DNA of 64,000 nt from Alentia gelatinosa (Eukaryota; Annelida; Polychaeta; Phyllodocida; Polynoidae). The notes beneath the pieces were generated by a model that was not told the origin of the DNA, searched no databases, and saw only the letters and a list, made by a program, of their open reading frames with translations. Within the stretch, counting starts at the first letter, position 1. Every line of letters begins with the position of its first letter. Positions 11,717 to 22,704 of the stretch are shown here, piece after piece. The position numbers and the translations under genes are program-made. The stretch spans positions 31,809,716 through 31,873,715 of the forward strand of contig OX465587.1 in the NCBI GenBank assembly GCA_950022655.1, in the 5' to 3' direction.

Positions 11717-12237
11717 AACTTAGATTGGTTATAATCCTCCGAAATCGACTCTGTTGACACTATCACTCTCTCTCAGCGCGGCAAGTACATTACCAGACTG
11801 ACCCGGAAGTTAATTGGGCCTGCGCGAGTTGAGTTTACTCTCTGAACTGCTTTTTTGTTCTAATCGAAAGCGTGAAAGGACCTCAACTCCGTTTGGAGAA
11901 TGTGTAGTTACCCGGATTTGCTATTTACATCACCAATCATATATCTACTGATTGTTTATTTGATTAAACAAAACGAAATATCGGCTTCGGAAAGTGAGTT
12001 AACGTTTTCTAGTTACCATGGCGCCTTGTTTCGTAGTGTCTCAATTTACGTGTTGCGATGTGTCTAACATGCGCCACGTAACGAGTTATTACGTGTATTT
12101 ACCAAATATCAAAGCAACTAATGTGTAGCTTTAACCTGACACCGTTTAAATAAATGAAACATGCGAGATCGAACGATGAAAACACTCGCCGATAATTACG
12201 CCGACTTGACAGTGCGGCCGCCGATGACGTCATCAAC
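11717..12237. other. No gene seen
   Basis: This spacer lies between the hairpin element and the second direct repeat. A palindromic TGACGTCA (CRE-like) lies near 12225. I see nothing else I can support. Confidence 0.35.
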
Positions 12238-12730
12238 GGGATTTCCCAGAGTGAAGGGAAACCCTGATAATGACGTCACACATATACGGCTGCCTTTGTT
12301 GACGCCCGCTCGGCAAGGGTCGGTGTTGATATCGATCAAATACGCAGATTTAAGCAATTTAAACAGTATCAGGTGAATTCTACACGTTAGTTGCCTCAAT
12401 ATTTGGTCAATACACGTAATAACTCGTTGTGTTGCGCATGTAAGAAGCATCGGAATACGCGAAGTGAAGAGAACCGCCATTTGCAATTTTTCTGCCAAGA
12501 TTCATGTTGTCGACCTCTCAGCCAAACCGTATTGTGTTATTTCTTCAAAGCACACCAGAGTAAGCTCAAAGCACGCAGGAGTAAGCTTAAAGCATTCCGT
12601 AGTAAGGCTCAAAGCACGCAATCTGTAAGTGTATGTAGGTACGATGCTACACGGCGTATCGCGCAATACGTGCGATACGAATAAACCCCCCAGCAGCAGA
12701 CAGTAAGCTCTGTTCCTTAGTGCATAGGTA
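12238..12730 (+). repeat. 493-bp direct repeat, copy 2
   Basis: This is the partner of the copy at 10608. It carries three spaced CAAAGCACRC-like units at 12545-12625 and the shared terminal TTAGTGCATAGGTAT. The shadow frames here (12161-12684) have no conserved domains. Confidence 0.65.
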
Positions 12731-13449
12731 TATAATAATATAGTATATACACACATATGCAACAATTTACATCGGTCCAGTTATGTGCATTAAGAGATAA
12801 TGTTATCGTTTGTGATGATAGAACACCCTGGTATTAATAATGGAAGTTTATCGTCAGTAAGAAATTGAGCGCCTATGGTCGGTTGACCGCATTTCTGATC
12901 TGACTTCTATTCAGGCGCTGTAATTATTCATCATGTAGGTGGTGAATAAATAAACTTGCAGCCTTTCAGTGGTTGAAAAAAAATAAACAGCTGCTGTTGC
13001 CATTGACTCTGCTGAATATGAAATAAATGGTGACTCATACTTTGTATTCAATGAATAAATGGAGAGGTTGCGTTTGTTGTAGAAATTGAAGGGGGGAAAC
13101 AGATGAACAGGTGCTTTGAATTCATGAAATATATACAGATCATTTCTTCTTTTTAGATTGCGAAAGATTTTAACAAAGGCTTTTCCTAAAAGAGAAGATA
13201 AGAGTTTGCTTAATCCAAGGTTATATGAATCAAGATCAATTTAGCATAGTAGGGGGGGGGGGGCAATAACAACCGCATGTAGCCGTGTCGTTTCATTAAA
13301 AATACATTGATTAAAGCTTAGTTCATCAGTTCATCTAACGGCACATTGCACTCAGAATACATTTCATCCAATCTCCCAGAAAGCCAGAGTACACAATTCT
13401 ATGATCAATCTATAACGGAGATGGCAGATAATGTATAGGTTTGTTTTGT
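12731..13449. other. No gene; poly-G run
   Basis: This is AT-rich sequence with 12 consecutive G at 13252-13263. Nothing further is recognisable. Confidence 0.4.
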
Positions 13450-13463
13450 TGTTGTTATTATTA

Positions 13464-13527
<64 letters not shown>

Positions 13528-13580
13528 CATCATCATCATCATCATTGTTATCAATATTATTATCATTATAATTATTATTA

Positions 13581-13618
<38 letters not shown>
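13450..13618. repeat. (ATT)n microsatellite
   Basis: About 170 bp of trinucleotide ATT/TTA is interrupted by a short (ATC)n patch near 13527-13545. All poly-Asn, poly-Ile and poly-Tyr frames here are products of the repeat. Confidence 0.95.
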
Positions 13619-13914
13619 TGAAAACAAAATTCACCAATCATGGTGGTCTTGCATTTTGTCGACAAGTTCATTCGTTGAATCTCGGTTGAAAAATAGCTTC
13701 ACACATTCAATTTAAACATATAGGAAAGAGAACAATATAAGGGTATTACATAATACATAATAATAATGCGTTTTTATTCTATCAACAGAAGATATCGAAC
13801 CCCATTGATCACTGCAGGAGGTTCTTGCAAAATAATCCAATCTTAAATGAGTTCGAAACCTCATATTCTTAAAAATACGTTTCTTAAATGCTCATTTAAT
13901 ATTAATCATTCATG

Positions 13915-14144
13915 TTCATGGCGTTTTCACTAGAAGATTCAAACGTGACGACTATAGATCGTCTAGCTTATAGTCATAAGGTGGTGCTTGATTACGTAAT
14001 ATCTGCCGCAATAGTCATCAACCCAAGAATTTCCTCAGGCCTTTACACTTATCATATGTACCGATTTCTAGCCATTGACAGCTGGAAGTCGTCTAGTGGT
14101 GCAGAATTCAAAGAATCGCCGCGTACAATCGTCTAGTGTAAACG
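13915..14144. mobile_element. MITE family M1, copy 1
   Basis: The ends are inverted: GCGTTTTCACTAGAAGATT at left and AATCGTCTAGTGTAAACGTC at right. The same termini bound a longer copy at 39186-39832. There is no coding capacity, and the 74-codon frame inside is an accident. Confidence 0.65.
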
Positions 14145-14289
14145 TCGGCTGACCTTCATGCTATGGAAAATATCGATTAAAATATGATTTGCATCGGCAA
14201 AGAAGGTGAGGATAGTTTGATCTTTATTTTTTTTTGGTCATGTTGATGTTTTATCTTTAAACCAGAAAAATAGTATTGGATACATATAA

Positions 14290-14822
14290 AATAATGACTC
14301 GTTTTGTTTACAAGTGGCCGTATTCTCCGACTAGTTGACGCGTAGTAATATCCGAGCGACTAGTCGTCAACTACGAGGAGATTACGGTCACTCGTACACA
14401 AAACCAGTTGTTATCATATCTATTACCAACCTATAAGATTAATAACAAGTCTACTGCAATTAAAATGTTTCTGCAAGACATTTAGTTACAGACACCACAG
14501 CACTGTCAAACATGGCAGTCTTTCGATATAGACTTATACCAATAACATAGTTCGCCATTAACCTGTGATTTTAGCATCGATAGTGTGTTATGACAGTGAT
14601 TTTTTGATTATCGATAGGATTATAATGATTGATTCTAATTAATAAACATTGAATGAACATTTAAAAAACTTATTTCGAAGTACATGATGATTTGACCTCA
14701 TCATGGGCAGGACTATTTTTCCGGAATATCCTGCAGGAGATACTGACCCGCCAGAATCTCCAGGTAGCCGATTCCAGGTACTCTATACAATTCCAATGGA
14801 TTAGGTGGGTAATAAAGATCAG
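14290..14822 (+). mobile_element. Hairpin element, family H1, copy A
   Basis: The hairpin at 14290-14425 begins ATAATGACTCGTTTTGT and folds back onto ACAAAACCAGTTGTTAT. A body of about 400 bp follows, bounded by CTATTACCAACCTA and TAGGTGGGTAATAAAG. Copies B (37135-37690, minus) and C (56343-56896) share hairpin, body and end in the same order, so the hairpin is part of the element. Confidence 0.8.
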
Positions 14823-15309
14823 TATATATTGTGATGTAATCGAACAATTAAAAATTAAAAAAAAAAGTATTGTTCATTATTAGTTATAGTTAAAAATCAA
14901 TAATAAATAATCTTTTGAATGCTTAAAACACGTAATAAAAGCTAGCTATATAGTTGGCGCTAGACTGCATCAAACTACCATGCTTGACGATGCTGGGGCT
15001 TTCTCAGTGATGGCAGTTTTCCTTGTTTCCAAGGAAATCCTTCTTTTCATTTACAGTTTATGAAATTATTCTTTATGTATTTAACGAAGAAAGTATACAT
15101 TGAGCCTCATCCACGCCAATAAAACAGTGATTCGAATCTCCCCACACACCCTCAATCCTATTTCATGGTCAACATTGATGCGTTTTCCATGTTTTCTTGG
15201 GTCTTTCTGAGGCAGTAAATTCCACAAAAAGATATTTCTTCTTTTTATCCTGACCCCAACTGACATCCCTGCCTTATTATGTATGACATACACAATATTG
15301 ACTGGTGTC
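14823..15309. other. No gene seen
   Basis: This is AT-rich spacer. The minus-strand frame at 15081-15353 shows no known domain and overlaps the next hairpin. Confidence 0.35.
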
Positions 15310-15592
15310 AGATACAAGCGGCCGTATGCTCCGAGGAGTTGATGTGTAGTCAACTCCGAGGAGTATACAACTGCTTTTATCTGAAACCTGTCTATATTGT
15401 ATTATTATCCACCTTTTCTGGACAAGTGGCATGTTGATATCAGTTCGTTTTAGTTATGCACTATTTCTCCGTACGCACTATTTTTCCGTATGCGCCACCC
15501 GGAGCATACAACATATCCGTATGCGCCGGGTATGTCCATACAAACTCCCTATGTGTTTTCTATGGACTCTTTGTATTAGGTGGATAATAAAT
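15310..15592 (+). mobile_element. Hairpin element, distinct subfamily
   Basis: A compact hairpin (15312-15383; arms GCTCCGAGGAGTTGA and TCAACTCCGAGGAGTA) precedes a body bounded by TATTATTATCCACCT and TATTAGGTGGATAATAAAT. Near the distal end are CCCTATGTG and CTATGG, as in other hairpin families. The body also repeats TCCGTAYGCGCC-like words. Confidence 0.7.
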
Positions 15593-16413
15593 TTAATTAC
15601 CACATTGAACATCCGACTGTATTTACTGAGAATACGTCTTGCAGTGCCCGTCAAACCTAAAAGGGTGTATGTTGCATTCAGAGAATATTTTATCCAATCC
15701 TAGAATCCAGCAGAATCGTGCGAGATGAATTCATTTCGAGATACGACCAGGAAACTTGACGATCTAATCAAAATCAGAGTAGTGGCCAAACAAAATTTGT
15801 TCAATACGGCCATCTCACACAATAAAGCTGCCAACGTGAATAGTAGCTGTCGCTTGGGTGGACAGTAAAACATTCATCACGAATGCCATTAACTCTATGT
15901 TTACAATGCAGGAGTTGTCAACGTATCACATACAGGCATTTCTTACCTGTGTTGCAGTACACGATTGTATACCAAAATTATGTCACTAATTCATTGAATG
16001 CACCATTCTGCTCCACTACTACTTTATCTTTCAATTATGATTGAGATTATAATGAACATGGTATATGATATCCGCATCATTATGTTCATCTGGTCGGTCA
16101 GTGAACTTTCCAATTCGATGATTTTGTTGAACCCAATATTTTCTGGCGCCGTTTATGGGCATATATGATTGTGTTGAAATGTTATCCCATTTTTAATATA
16201 GAAAATGAGCGTAATCGATACGGAGGAAGCTGGCATTATTGTCTCTTGATATGAGATGTGATCTTTCGTCATTTATTTGCTTATAATAAGAATGAACAGA
16301 TAAAAATGGGAAGATTTATTTACTTCAGCTGATATTGGCAAACACAAATCATGAAAAAATAGCCATTATTGTGAATGAAAAGCTATACAATATGTGAGAA
16401 GGAGGTACTGCTT
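15593..16413. other. No gene seen
   Basis: No open frame or recognisable repeat was found. Confidence 0.35.
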
Positions 16414-16414
16414 G

Positions 16415-16475
16415 GGCATCCCATGGAGGGATATCAGGTGGTTAAAAACCACCTGACATCCCTTCATGGGATGTC
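16415..16475. repeat. 29-bp-arm hairpin
   Basis: Arms 16415-16443 and 16447-16475 pair at 26 of 29 positions (CATCCCATG...CAGGTGGTT) around a 3-base loop. It sits 8 bp before the MITE at 16484. The two may be one unit or a coincidental juxtaposition. Confidence 0.7.
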
Positions 16476-16483
16476 GAATCACC

Positions 16484-16800
16484 CCTGGGACTTGTTTCAC
16501 TAGTTTTGTGACATGTCTAGATGGCGTCTAGCTGGTGTGTTCCGTTTTATAAGAACTAGACATTAGACTTCGTTTTGTCCGTCCTTGCTTGCACTGTTGG
16601 TGCCGCTTTTCATGTCGGTTTAACATTTTTGTCATGAAACTAGTGATACAGGGCCATGATGTGTCTAGATTTGTTTAATTCTTTTGTTTAGGGTGTGTCT
16701 TTACCTAAGGACAGCTACTTCTGTTGTCACGAAACTAGACAACCCCAATGTCTGTATGGTGTCACAGACATGTCACAAAACTAGTGAAACAAGTCCCTGG
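16484..16800. mobile_element. MITE family M2
   Basis: The termini GGGACTTGTTTCACTAGTTT and AAACTAGTGAAACAAGTCCC are inverted copies, with TIRs extending about 33 bp to GACATGTC. The interior has no frame. A piece of the same right end lies at 37008-37070. The CAGGG-type end hints at hAT, but no 8-bp target duplication is visible. Confidence 0.8.
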
Positions 16801-16935
16801 TCATAATGGACCTTGCTGAAAACACCAAAGCTGACACTTCTGACAGGGTATTTGTAGACCACTGCAAGACCTTGCAAAAAAGATTCAAGGATCATGGATC
16901 ATTTACACAGGTGGCTCAAAGGATGGAAAGCTATA
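16801..16935 (+). pseudogene. LINE fragment at start of RNase H
   Basis: It reads DTSDRVFVDHCKTLQKRFKDHG, then TGGSKDGK after a frameshift. This matches the region just before and including the first RNase H motif of LINE A/B (TDGSKDG). Upstream LINE sequence is missing and the M2 MITE abuts it. Confidence 0.6.
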
Positions 16936-17351
16936 AGCCTAGTTCGTTAAGAATTCTTCTCCCGTAGAACGTAGTGAGAGTACAGAATACCACTTAGAGA
17001 GTGTTCTTATGAGTGGGGCATATTGCACTGCGCAGGCTGCTTGTTGCTGTACGGTCATCACATAGGCGCTGAGCTAATGATTGTCGGGTGGATATTGACC
17101 GATTTCCATTAGCCGATTTCCCATCACCGATCCACAGTTTACCGATCTCTCTTGGCATGGTCACAGCGACACGGTGACCTAACATCCCTGTGACCCAAGG
17201 AATAAGGATGAACAATGGAGTACAGTTTGGTAACTTTGATATCCTGAGAAGCAATCCGTTGACATACTGCAATGTATTCACACTATCATAGTGCTCACTT
17301 GACGTCACATAGTGATACATGCAAAATCAAAGATACAGACCAAAATTTAGT
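16936..17351. other. No gene seen
   Basis: The minus-strand 108-codon frame at 16994-17320 has no recognisable motif. Confidence 0.35.
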
Positions 17352-18590
17352 CTTGTTTGTTGGTTGTTTGGGTAGTTTAACATCCAATTGTTCAATTAGA
17401 CTTACTTTGGTTTACTTTACTCAAATTTGCATATCCTGTTGGAATAACAAGGTATGCTGCCTGGTTGATCCAGGCATCTTACTTTTCTCAATCATATCTT
17501 ATCGAAAATTTTACATTCCCTGAGGAAGTCAAAAATTCCTTGCCAGTGTTATGGAAAACACTGCACATTGTTGTCACATTCTTTAGGAATTTCTTCCTGC
17601 TCTCTTTGGTGGCCTGACAATGTAGCATGAGATGTTTTACACTCTGCGGAGTGTTGCATGTCTGGCGCACAGGCCTACTTCACCTCTTAGGAAAAGACCA
17701 TGTGTCAGTTTGGTGTGACCGGTCCGCAGACGGGTCAGTTTCACCTGTTCAGTTGGTGTCAGGTTGCCTTTTGGCTAGTAGCCACTACAATTTCTCGTAG
17801 TTTGTTGTCTCTGGTGCAGTTCCAGAGTTTCTGCCAAGTGTTATGAACGTGCTCCTTGGCCATTGGTTTCAGGTCTGTATGTGGAACCATGTGGGCTCCA
17901 ACTTTTCTACTCAATCCAATTTTGGTTGGTTGATCTGCAGCTTTGTTTCCTTCGATTCCGATATGACTCGGCAGCCAACACATGACTACCTCTTTGCCAT
18001 GTTCTCTCTTCAGTTCTGTGTATGACAGTTTGATGTCTCTGATGACAGCATTCTTTGGATCATGCTGTCCAATGGTTTGTAGACAAGATTTAGAGTCTGA
18101 GAAGACTATAAATTTCTTGCGTTGTGACATTTTCATCCAAGTCAAGCGTGCAATATAGTATTAGCCTCAGCAGTGAAAATGCTGCTCTTGCCATGTAGGG
18201 CTTTATTTAGGACATCGTATGGGGTATGGACTCCATAACCGACGCAGTTACCCTCTTTTGAGCCATCGGTATACCCTGGTACATGGTCTTTGAAACATTT
18301 TCTTTTGATGTCATAGTCCTTAAGAAAGACAGTTTCAGGAGTGTCCCGTTTTTTTGCTAGGTCAAAGGGGATTGAAGGTGTTTCCTGATCCAATGGAGGG
18401 ATTGAAGGTGGCCTCTCAGCTCTTATTCTTTTCATTTGGATGCCTGATTCTCGGTACTGAGCTTGTGCCCTGACCGGGAATGGACTTATGGCATTTGTGT
18501 TGTTTTTAAACAGTTGGAGATTTTCTTTGAAAATCAAGTTGTAGGCTGGGTTTCTTGGGTTTGGGAGATGCCCGGTGAAGTTGAAATCTG
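17352..18590 (-). mobile_element. LINE A copy on minus strand, 5' truncated
   Basis: On the minus strand the element enters near 18590 in the connection region (NPRNPAYN-like). It runs through RNase H: GYTDGSKEGNCVGYGV with Asp, TAEANTILHA with Glu, VFSDSKSCLQ with Asp, and LPSHIGIEGNKAADQ with His and Asp. It passes a frameshift near 18140 and ends in the family A 3' sequence at 17352-17550. The coding part is less decayed than in the copy at 7386, but the RT is absent. Confidence 0.88.
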
Positions 18591-19449
18591 GTCTACCTGG
18601 TGGAATACACCTTTTAGTAAGATGGTATATCTATAACTTAAATCGACAACAATGCCCACACTGACAAACAGCCATATATATTGTAACGGCTTTCCTAATC
18701 AATGATAACAACCACGGTAATTACGATGTCAGTGTGTAGTCCACTTTTTTGCTGTTCCTAGCAGTATACACCAGCTAAGTCCTTTTCAGCACTAGTCATC
18801 ATACTAATTGTTCTAAGTCCTCTTCCCGAGCATATGGTCTCAAAAGCCCAGGTCTCCACTCTAGGAGCTATCGCACCAGAATGCCAGAATGCCGGTTGCC
18901 TCCTGTATTTATACCCACTTGGTGACGTCATGCCGGGCACCTGAGCGTCCACCGAACCCACACCTCGGTGTGGTTCGGTGTATTCGGAGGTTGTCCAGTG
19001 TACAGTGGCGTTCGGTGTGACCCGGTGTTCGGTGGAGGGCAGGTGGCGTTCAGTGTGGCAGGAAAGACTGCCCTCTCTCCCGCGTGCCGCCCGGGACCCC
19101 CACCTCCCCTCCAACCGCTACAATATATATATATATGTATATATATATTAAATGTACTAGTATTTGAAAGTTTTATAGTGTTTAAGCAAATTGTTACTTG
19201 AATAACCAAATGAGAACTGCCTGTAACTCCATGAACTAGACTGGAATATAAATGCAAAAGGAGGACTAGTTTATATCAAGATCTTACATGTGCAGTCCTG
19301 TATAAAAGAAAAAAATATAAAAAGAAAAAAGGGTACTTACCTTCATGCACCATAAAACTCAACGCTGGTCTAGTCTCTTCCAATTGTATCTGCTGTATGA
19401 CATTTTTTACACAGTCCCGGAATGGAATTAACATTTGATCTATAAGAAA
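18591..19449. other. No gene; GC-rich patch with hairpin
   Basis: From 18938 to 19115 the sequence is GC-rich and repeats GTTCGGTG words. A hairpin at 18950-18981 pairs CACCGAACCCACACC with GGTGTGGTTCGGTG. A short (TA)n tract follows at 19122-19150. The overlapping frames in three readings carry no domains. Confidence 0.45.
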
Positions 19450-19705
19450 CTGGTAAACTGTTTTCCGAATATTACTTACCTAGAAGTGGCGATATTTCAC
19501 ATGATCACCTAAAACAGGGGTGGGGAGTTAGCTCAGTCATGAAGAGCACTGGACTTTGTTGATTGGAGTCGCACTGCAGCCACTTTTCTCCTTCACCCCA
19601 AGCAGTGGTAGATTTAATTCTATATCAAAGGCCAATCCTTCTCATACCATGTCTATGTGGTGTGGGAAGTAAAAGAACTTACCCAAACAAACAAACAAAA
19701 CCAGT
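19450..19705 (+). repeat. SINE copy 2 (head type 2, internal deletion)
   Basis: The same 5' head as the copy at 211 (ACTTACCTAGAAGTGGCGAT) leads into the tRNA-like part (GAGTTAGCTCAG) and the conserved body. The body jumps directly from AAGTAAAAGAACT to TACCCAAACAAACAAAC. This copy has therefore lost about 100 bp before the LINE-type tail. Confidence 0.85.
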
Positions 19706-20739
19706 TCACGGCCATAGATATTGCATGGGTTGGACTGAACAGTAGATATTTATGCAGGAGATATGATCAAAGGTATAGGATAATAGAATCCTGTTAAAAT
19801 ATGATGCATTTTATAGAAGAGAATTCTAAGTTATTGTCTAGAATGAGTTTAGGAATTATTCAAAAGCTGATTATGGTCCCTTGCATAAGCAGCTATTAGT
19901 TGCATTAATTGCCCATTTATGAGTAGGTGCGCAATTTAGGGATATTGAATTTATAATGAGAAAATTGGTATTGGCACTATTTCATTTGTCACATATAATC
20001 TTTAAGTCAAATAAGTTTCACAAAAAAGTAATAGCGATTTTACACTTTGCACATAGAAACTCTGGCTTTTGACTTTGCACTAGGAATATGCGTTCTACGA
20101 AGTTAGCATAAAATTGCTTTTGGATAATTTGTAAATGTGCAGTACACCTGTTGGTGATATCATTGGTTAAGCAGCAACATGTTTCATATGGGGACCTGGA
20201 TGGTAATTCAGGATGGAAACAGAGTATAACGGAATGTACGCAGTGACACGCTAAATGTAACGACAGGGGTGTAATGCTAGGTCAGTAGGCGATTCGTAAC
20301 CGCACCCTATGTTGTCGAATGATAACTCAAGTCTCAAACCCAGCTAGACCAGTTGGATATGAATATTTCATGCGGCAAATCTTATAAGGTAATTTTCATG
20401 ACAGCACCTAGGCTTAATGAAAACTAACCTAGTCTTAACCCCATCTGCTCCAGTTGAACATTAATATATCACACGGCTAATTTCATAAAGATACTAGTGT
20501 TGTAGACATGACAGCACCAAGAATCTCAGCTATAGTTAAGTTTCTCAGATATGACTATAAAACATGGCTTGTTACGTGATGGTTATAAATTGTATTTTTA
20601 TATGACAGCACCTTAAGCGATCGAATGGTTACTGGTATTAAACTCATCTAGTCCAAGGGATCATGCGATATATAGGGGAGAATGATGTGGACTAGGGTGG
20701 GGAGGTTGTGGGAGAACAAGACAAAGATAGGAGAGTGTT
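19706..20739. other. No gene; weak tandem repeat
   Basis: Near 20325-20540 two diverged units of about 110 bp share ...CCAGTTGGATATGAATAT-like, CACGGCTAATTTCATAA-like and CATGACAGCACC words. No coding sequence is seen. Confidence 0.35.
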
Positions 20740-20940
20740 GGAGTTTAATAACTTCTTCTCAGGCCCTCAGGCGAAAATCGTTGAGGCCGGTTCAGATTGG
20801 CGATCAATTTCAGGAAATTTTCGGTAAATTTCGTTTCATTTCATCCTTAAAAACACTGTTTCCACCCACGAATGTGTTCATGAAAGAGAAATTCTAAACT
20901 GACTGGACGTTAAGTCAACAAAACCAAAAATTTTACGATG
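20740..20940 (+). repeat. LINE 3' end remnant
   Basis: The segment ends AAATTCTAAACTGACTGGACG, TTAAGTCAACAAAACC. This resembles the CTGGACGTTAA-type end of the LINEs in this window. A relative lies at 21540-21815. The upstream LINE body is not recognisable. Confidence 0.45.
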
Positions 20941-21539
20941 TTCTACGAAATTCTACAAAACTCTCCGAAATTCCCAGAAACTATCCAATAATTTCTCTGT
21001 GCTGGAATCGGTATTTTATACTCTACCTAAAGACCTGAGCTTGTTGCAAAAAACTAACCCTTCACCATCTGCATGCTAACTCCGTGACATTGGAAAAGGA
21101 GCAGAGGGCCAGTGTCTGAGAGGCGTTCCCAAGTGACCATGACCTACTATCGGAGACCTACTGGTGCTTGATATATTTGGATCCTAGACAGGCAGTTTTG
21201 GAAATGGCAAGTATATTGATTGCCAGGGGGTAACAGAAAATGACCAATAAACCGAATATAACCCAAACCTTTTAACCGCTACATATTTACAAGTCTATGC
21301 TCAATCATCAATGATGAACATACCATCTGCTGAAAGAAGCAATGACCGTTTTTCTGCAGTATTATGATGCAAAGCTTGGGTACAGTAATGTGAGAGTCCT
21401 AACCCTCACACACAGTGATTTAAGATATGATGATTTTTAAAGTGTTGGCTGCAGATTCAGAAGTGAAAAGGTACAAGGTCAGTGTAGATGATATGCCTTC
21501 GCATGAAACAGTGCAGACATTCAAGAGTGGGCTTTCAAA

Positions 21540-21815
21540 AATGTATACATATCAAAATAAGAAGAACCGGGAAAATTTCCTGAAGAATACGAAATAAATT
21601 CACATTGCTTTCCACAGCACTGGTAGAGAACATCTTCTTTAATTCCCAAAAGAGTCCAAGATATTTAAACAGATATAAGCCACCCGAAGCCTGGAAATCC
21701 AGGAATATCACCTTATCTAAGGAATAGGAAAAAAAAGAAAATTTCTTAAGCCATTGTAAAGTCTAGGAAGAGAAATTTTAAACTAACTGGATGAAAAAAT
21801 CAAACAAACGAAACC
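21540..21815 (+). repeat. LINE 3' end remnant
   Basis: It contains AAAATTTCCTGAAGAATACG and CACTGGTAGAGAACATC, which recall the LINE A 3' region (ATTCCTGAAGAATGTG, CACTGGCAAGAA). It ends TAAACTAACTGG then CAAACAAACG. It is heavily decayed. Confidence 0.5.
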
Positions 21816-22429
21816 AAATCCTTAGGATACCTCTATGAAATTATTCTAGTTTACAGACAGTATAATGATCAACCAGCCTTGTCTCCTTTATCAACATATC
21901 CTCTTTGAAGCATTCAAGAAAATATCAATGGATTTAGACTCACAAAGTCCCAGCTATTTGCATGTTTCGTTTTGTTCGTGTAGTCCCTGCTTATACAGGC
22001 TTGTGCATATGCTGGTAGGACCAAAACATAATGGAGTCAGATCTCGTGGACGATTTCTTTTGAATATAGAGGTTTAAAAAGACAATACCTAAGAGTCAAC
22101 AGAAACGTTGCAAACATTTTATTGGAATACTATTAGCAAGCAGTGTATGTCGTATAATTTGTCTTCTCTTTTTTTATGATACATCAAAATATGTTTGAAC
22201 CTGCTTTCTGGGGTAATCCCTCATCTTTTCTTTGATTCTCGGCCAAGTCAATTTTACAAAGCTATTGGAAGTCATAGATGGCGTAAACAGCCTTTATTTC
22301 CATTATTTGTACAAAGGATTCAATCTATATTGTGATCGGAATTTCAATGCTTCCAACTATTAGCATATCTGGTGTATCTTAACATACAGAGTGGTAGTGT
22401 CTTTATAGTAACATATATATATATATATA
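21816..22429. other. No gene; (AT)n at right edge
   Basis: An (AT)n run at about 22411-22430 abuts the left repeat of the DIRS/Ngaro-like element. The 70-codon frame at 21865 is not recognisable. Confidence 0.4.
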
Positions 22430-22590
22430 TCTATATATTTCAATATATTAATAAATGTGAGGACTCAAGACAACACTACGCTACTCACCAAGTAACGGTT
22501 GCTATGTTAATCCACGTCACGCTTTTGTGTCGTCACATATCTAAGCAACCGCGCGGTTGTTGGATGCGTGACGTAGTCTTCTATTAATAT
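22430..22590 (+). repeat. DIRS-like direct repeat, left
   Basis: It matches 34451-34611 over 161 bp with 8 differences (about 95%). It contains the inverted pair CACGTCACGC (near 22513) and GCGTGACGTAG (near 22566) and the palindrome AACCGCGCGGTT. Such sites are plausible recombinase substrates; that is inference. Confidence 0.9.
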
Positions 22591-22704
22591 AAACGGTTAA
22601 TCCGCCTTTGATCTCGCTTTGATCAGCTGTGTTAAAAAACTACAGCTGTTTCAGTTTGGTTTTTCTCCGTTTTTCTGATTAATGATTTGAGATCCGACTC
22701 AAAT

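Noticed and set aside
10608..12730. Complete LTR retrotransposon
   Set aside because: The direct repeats are LTR-sized, but no gag, protease, RT or integrase frame lies between them and no primer-binding site is evident.
13364..13689. Poly-Asn, poly-Ile and poly-Tyr proteins
   Set aside because: They are translations of an (ATT)n microsatellite.
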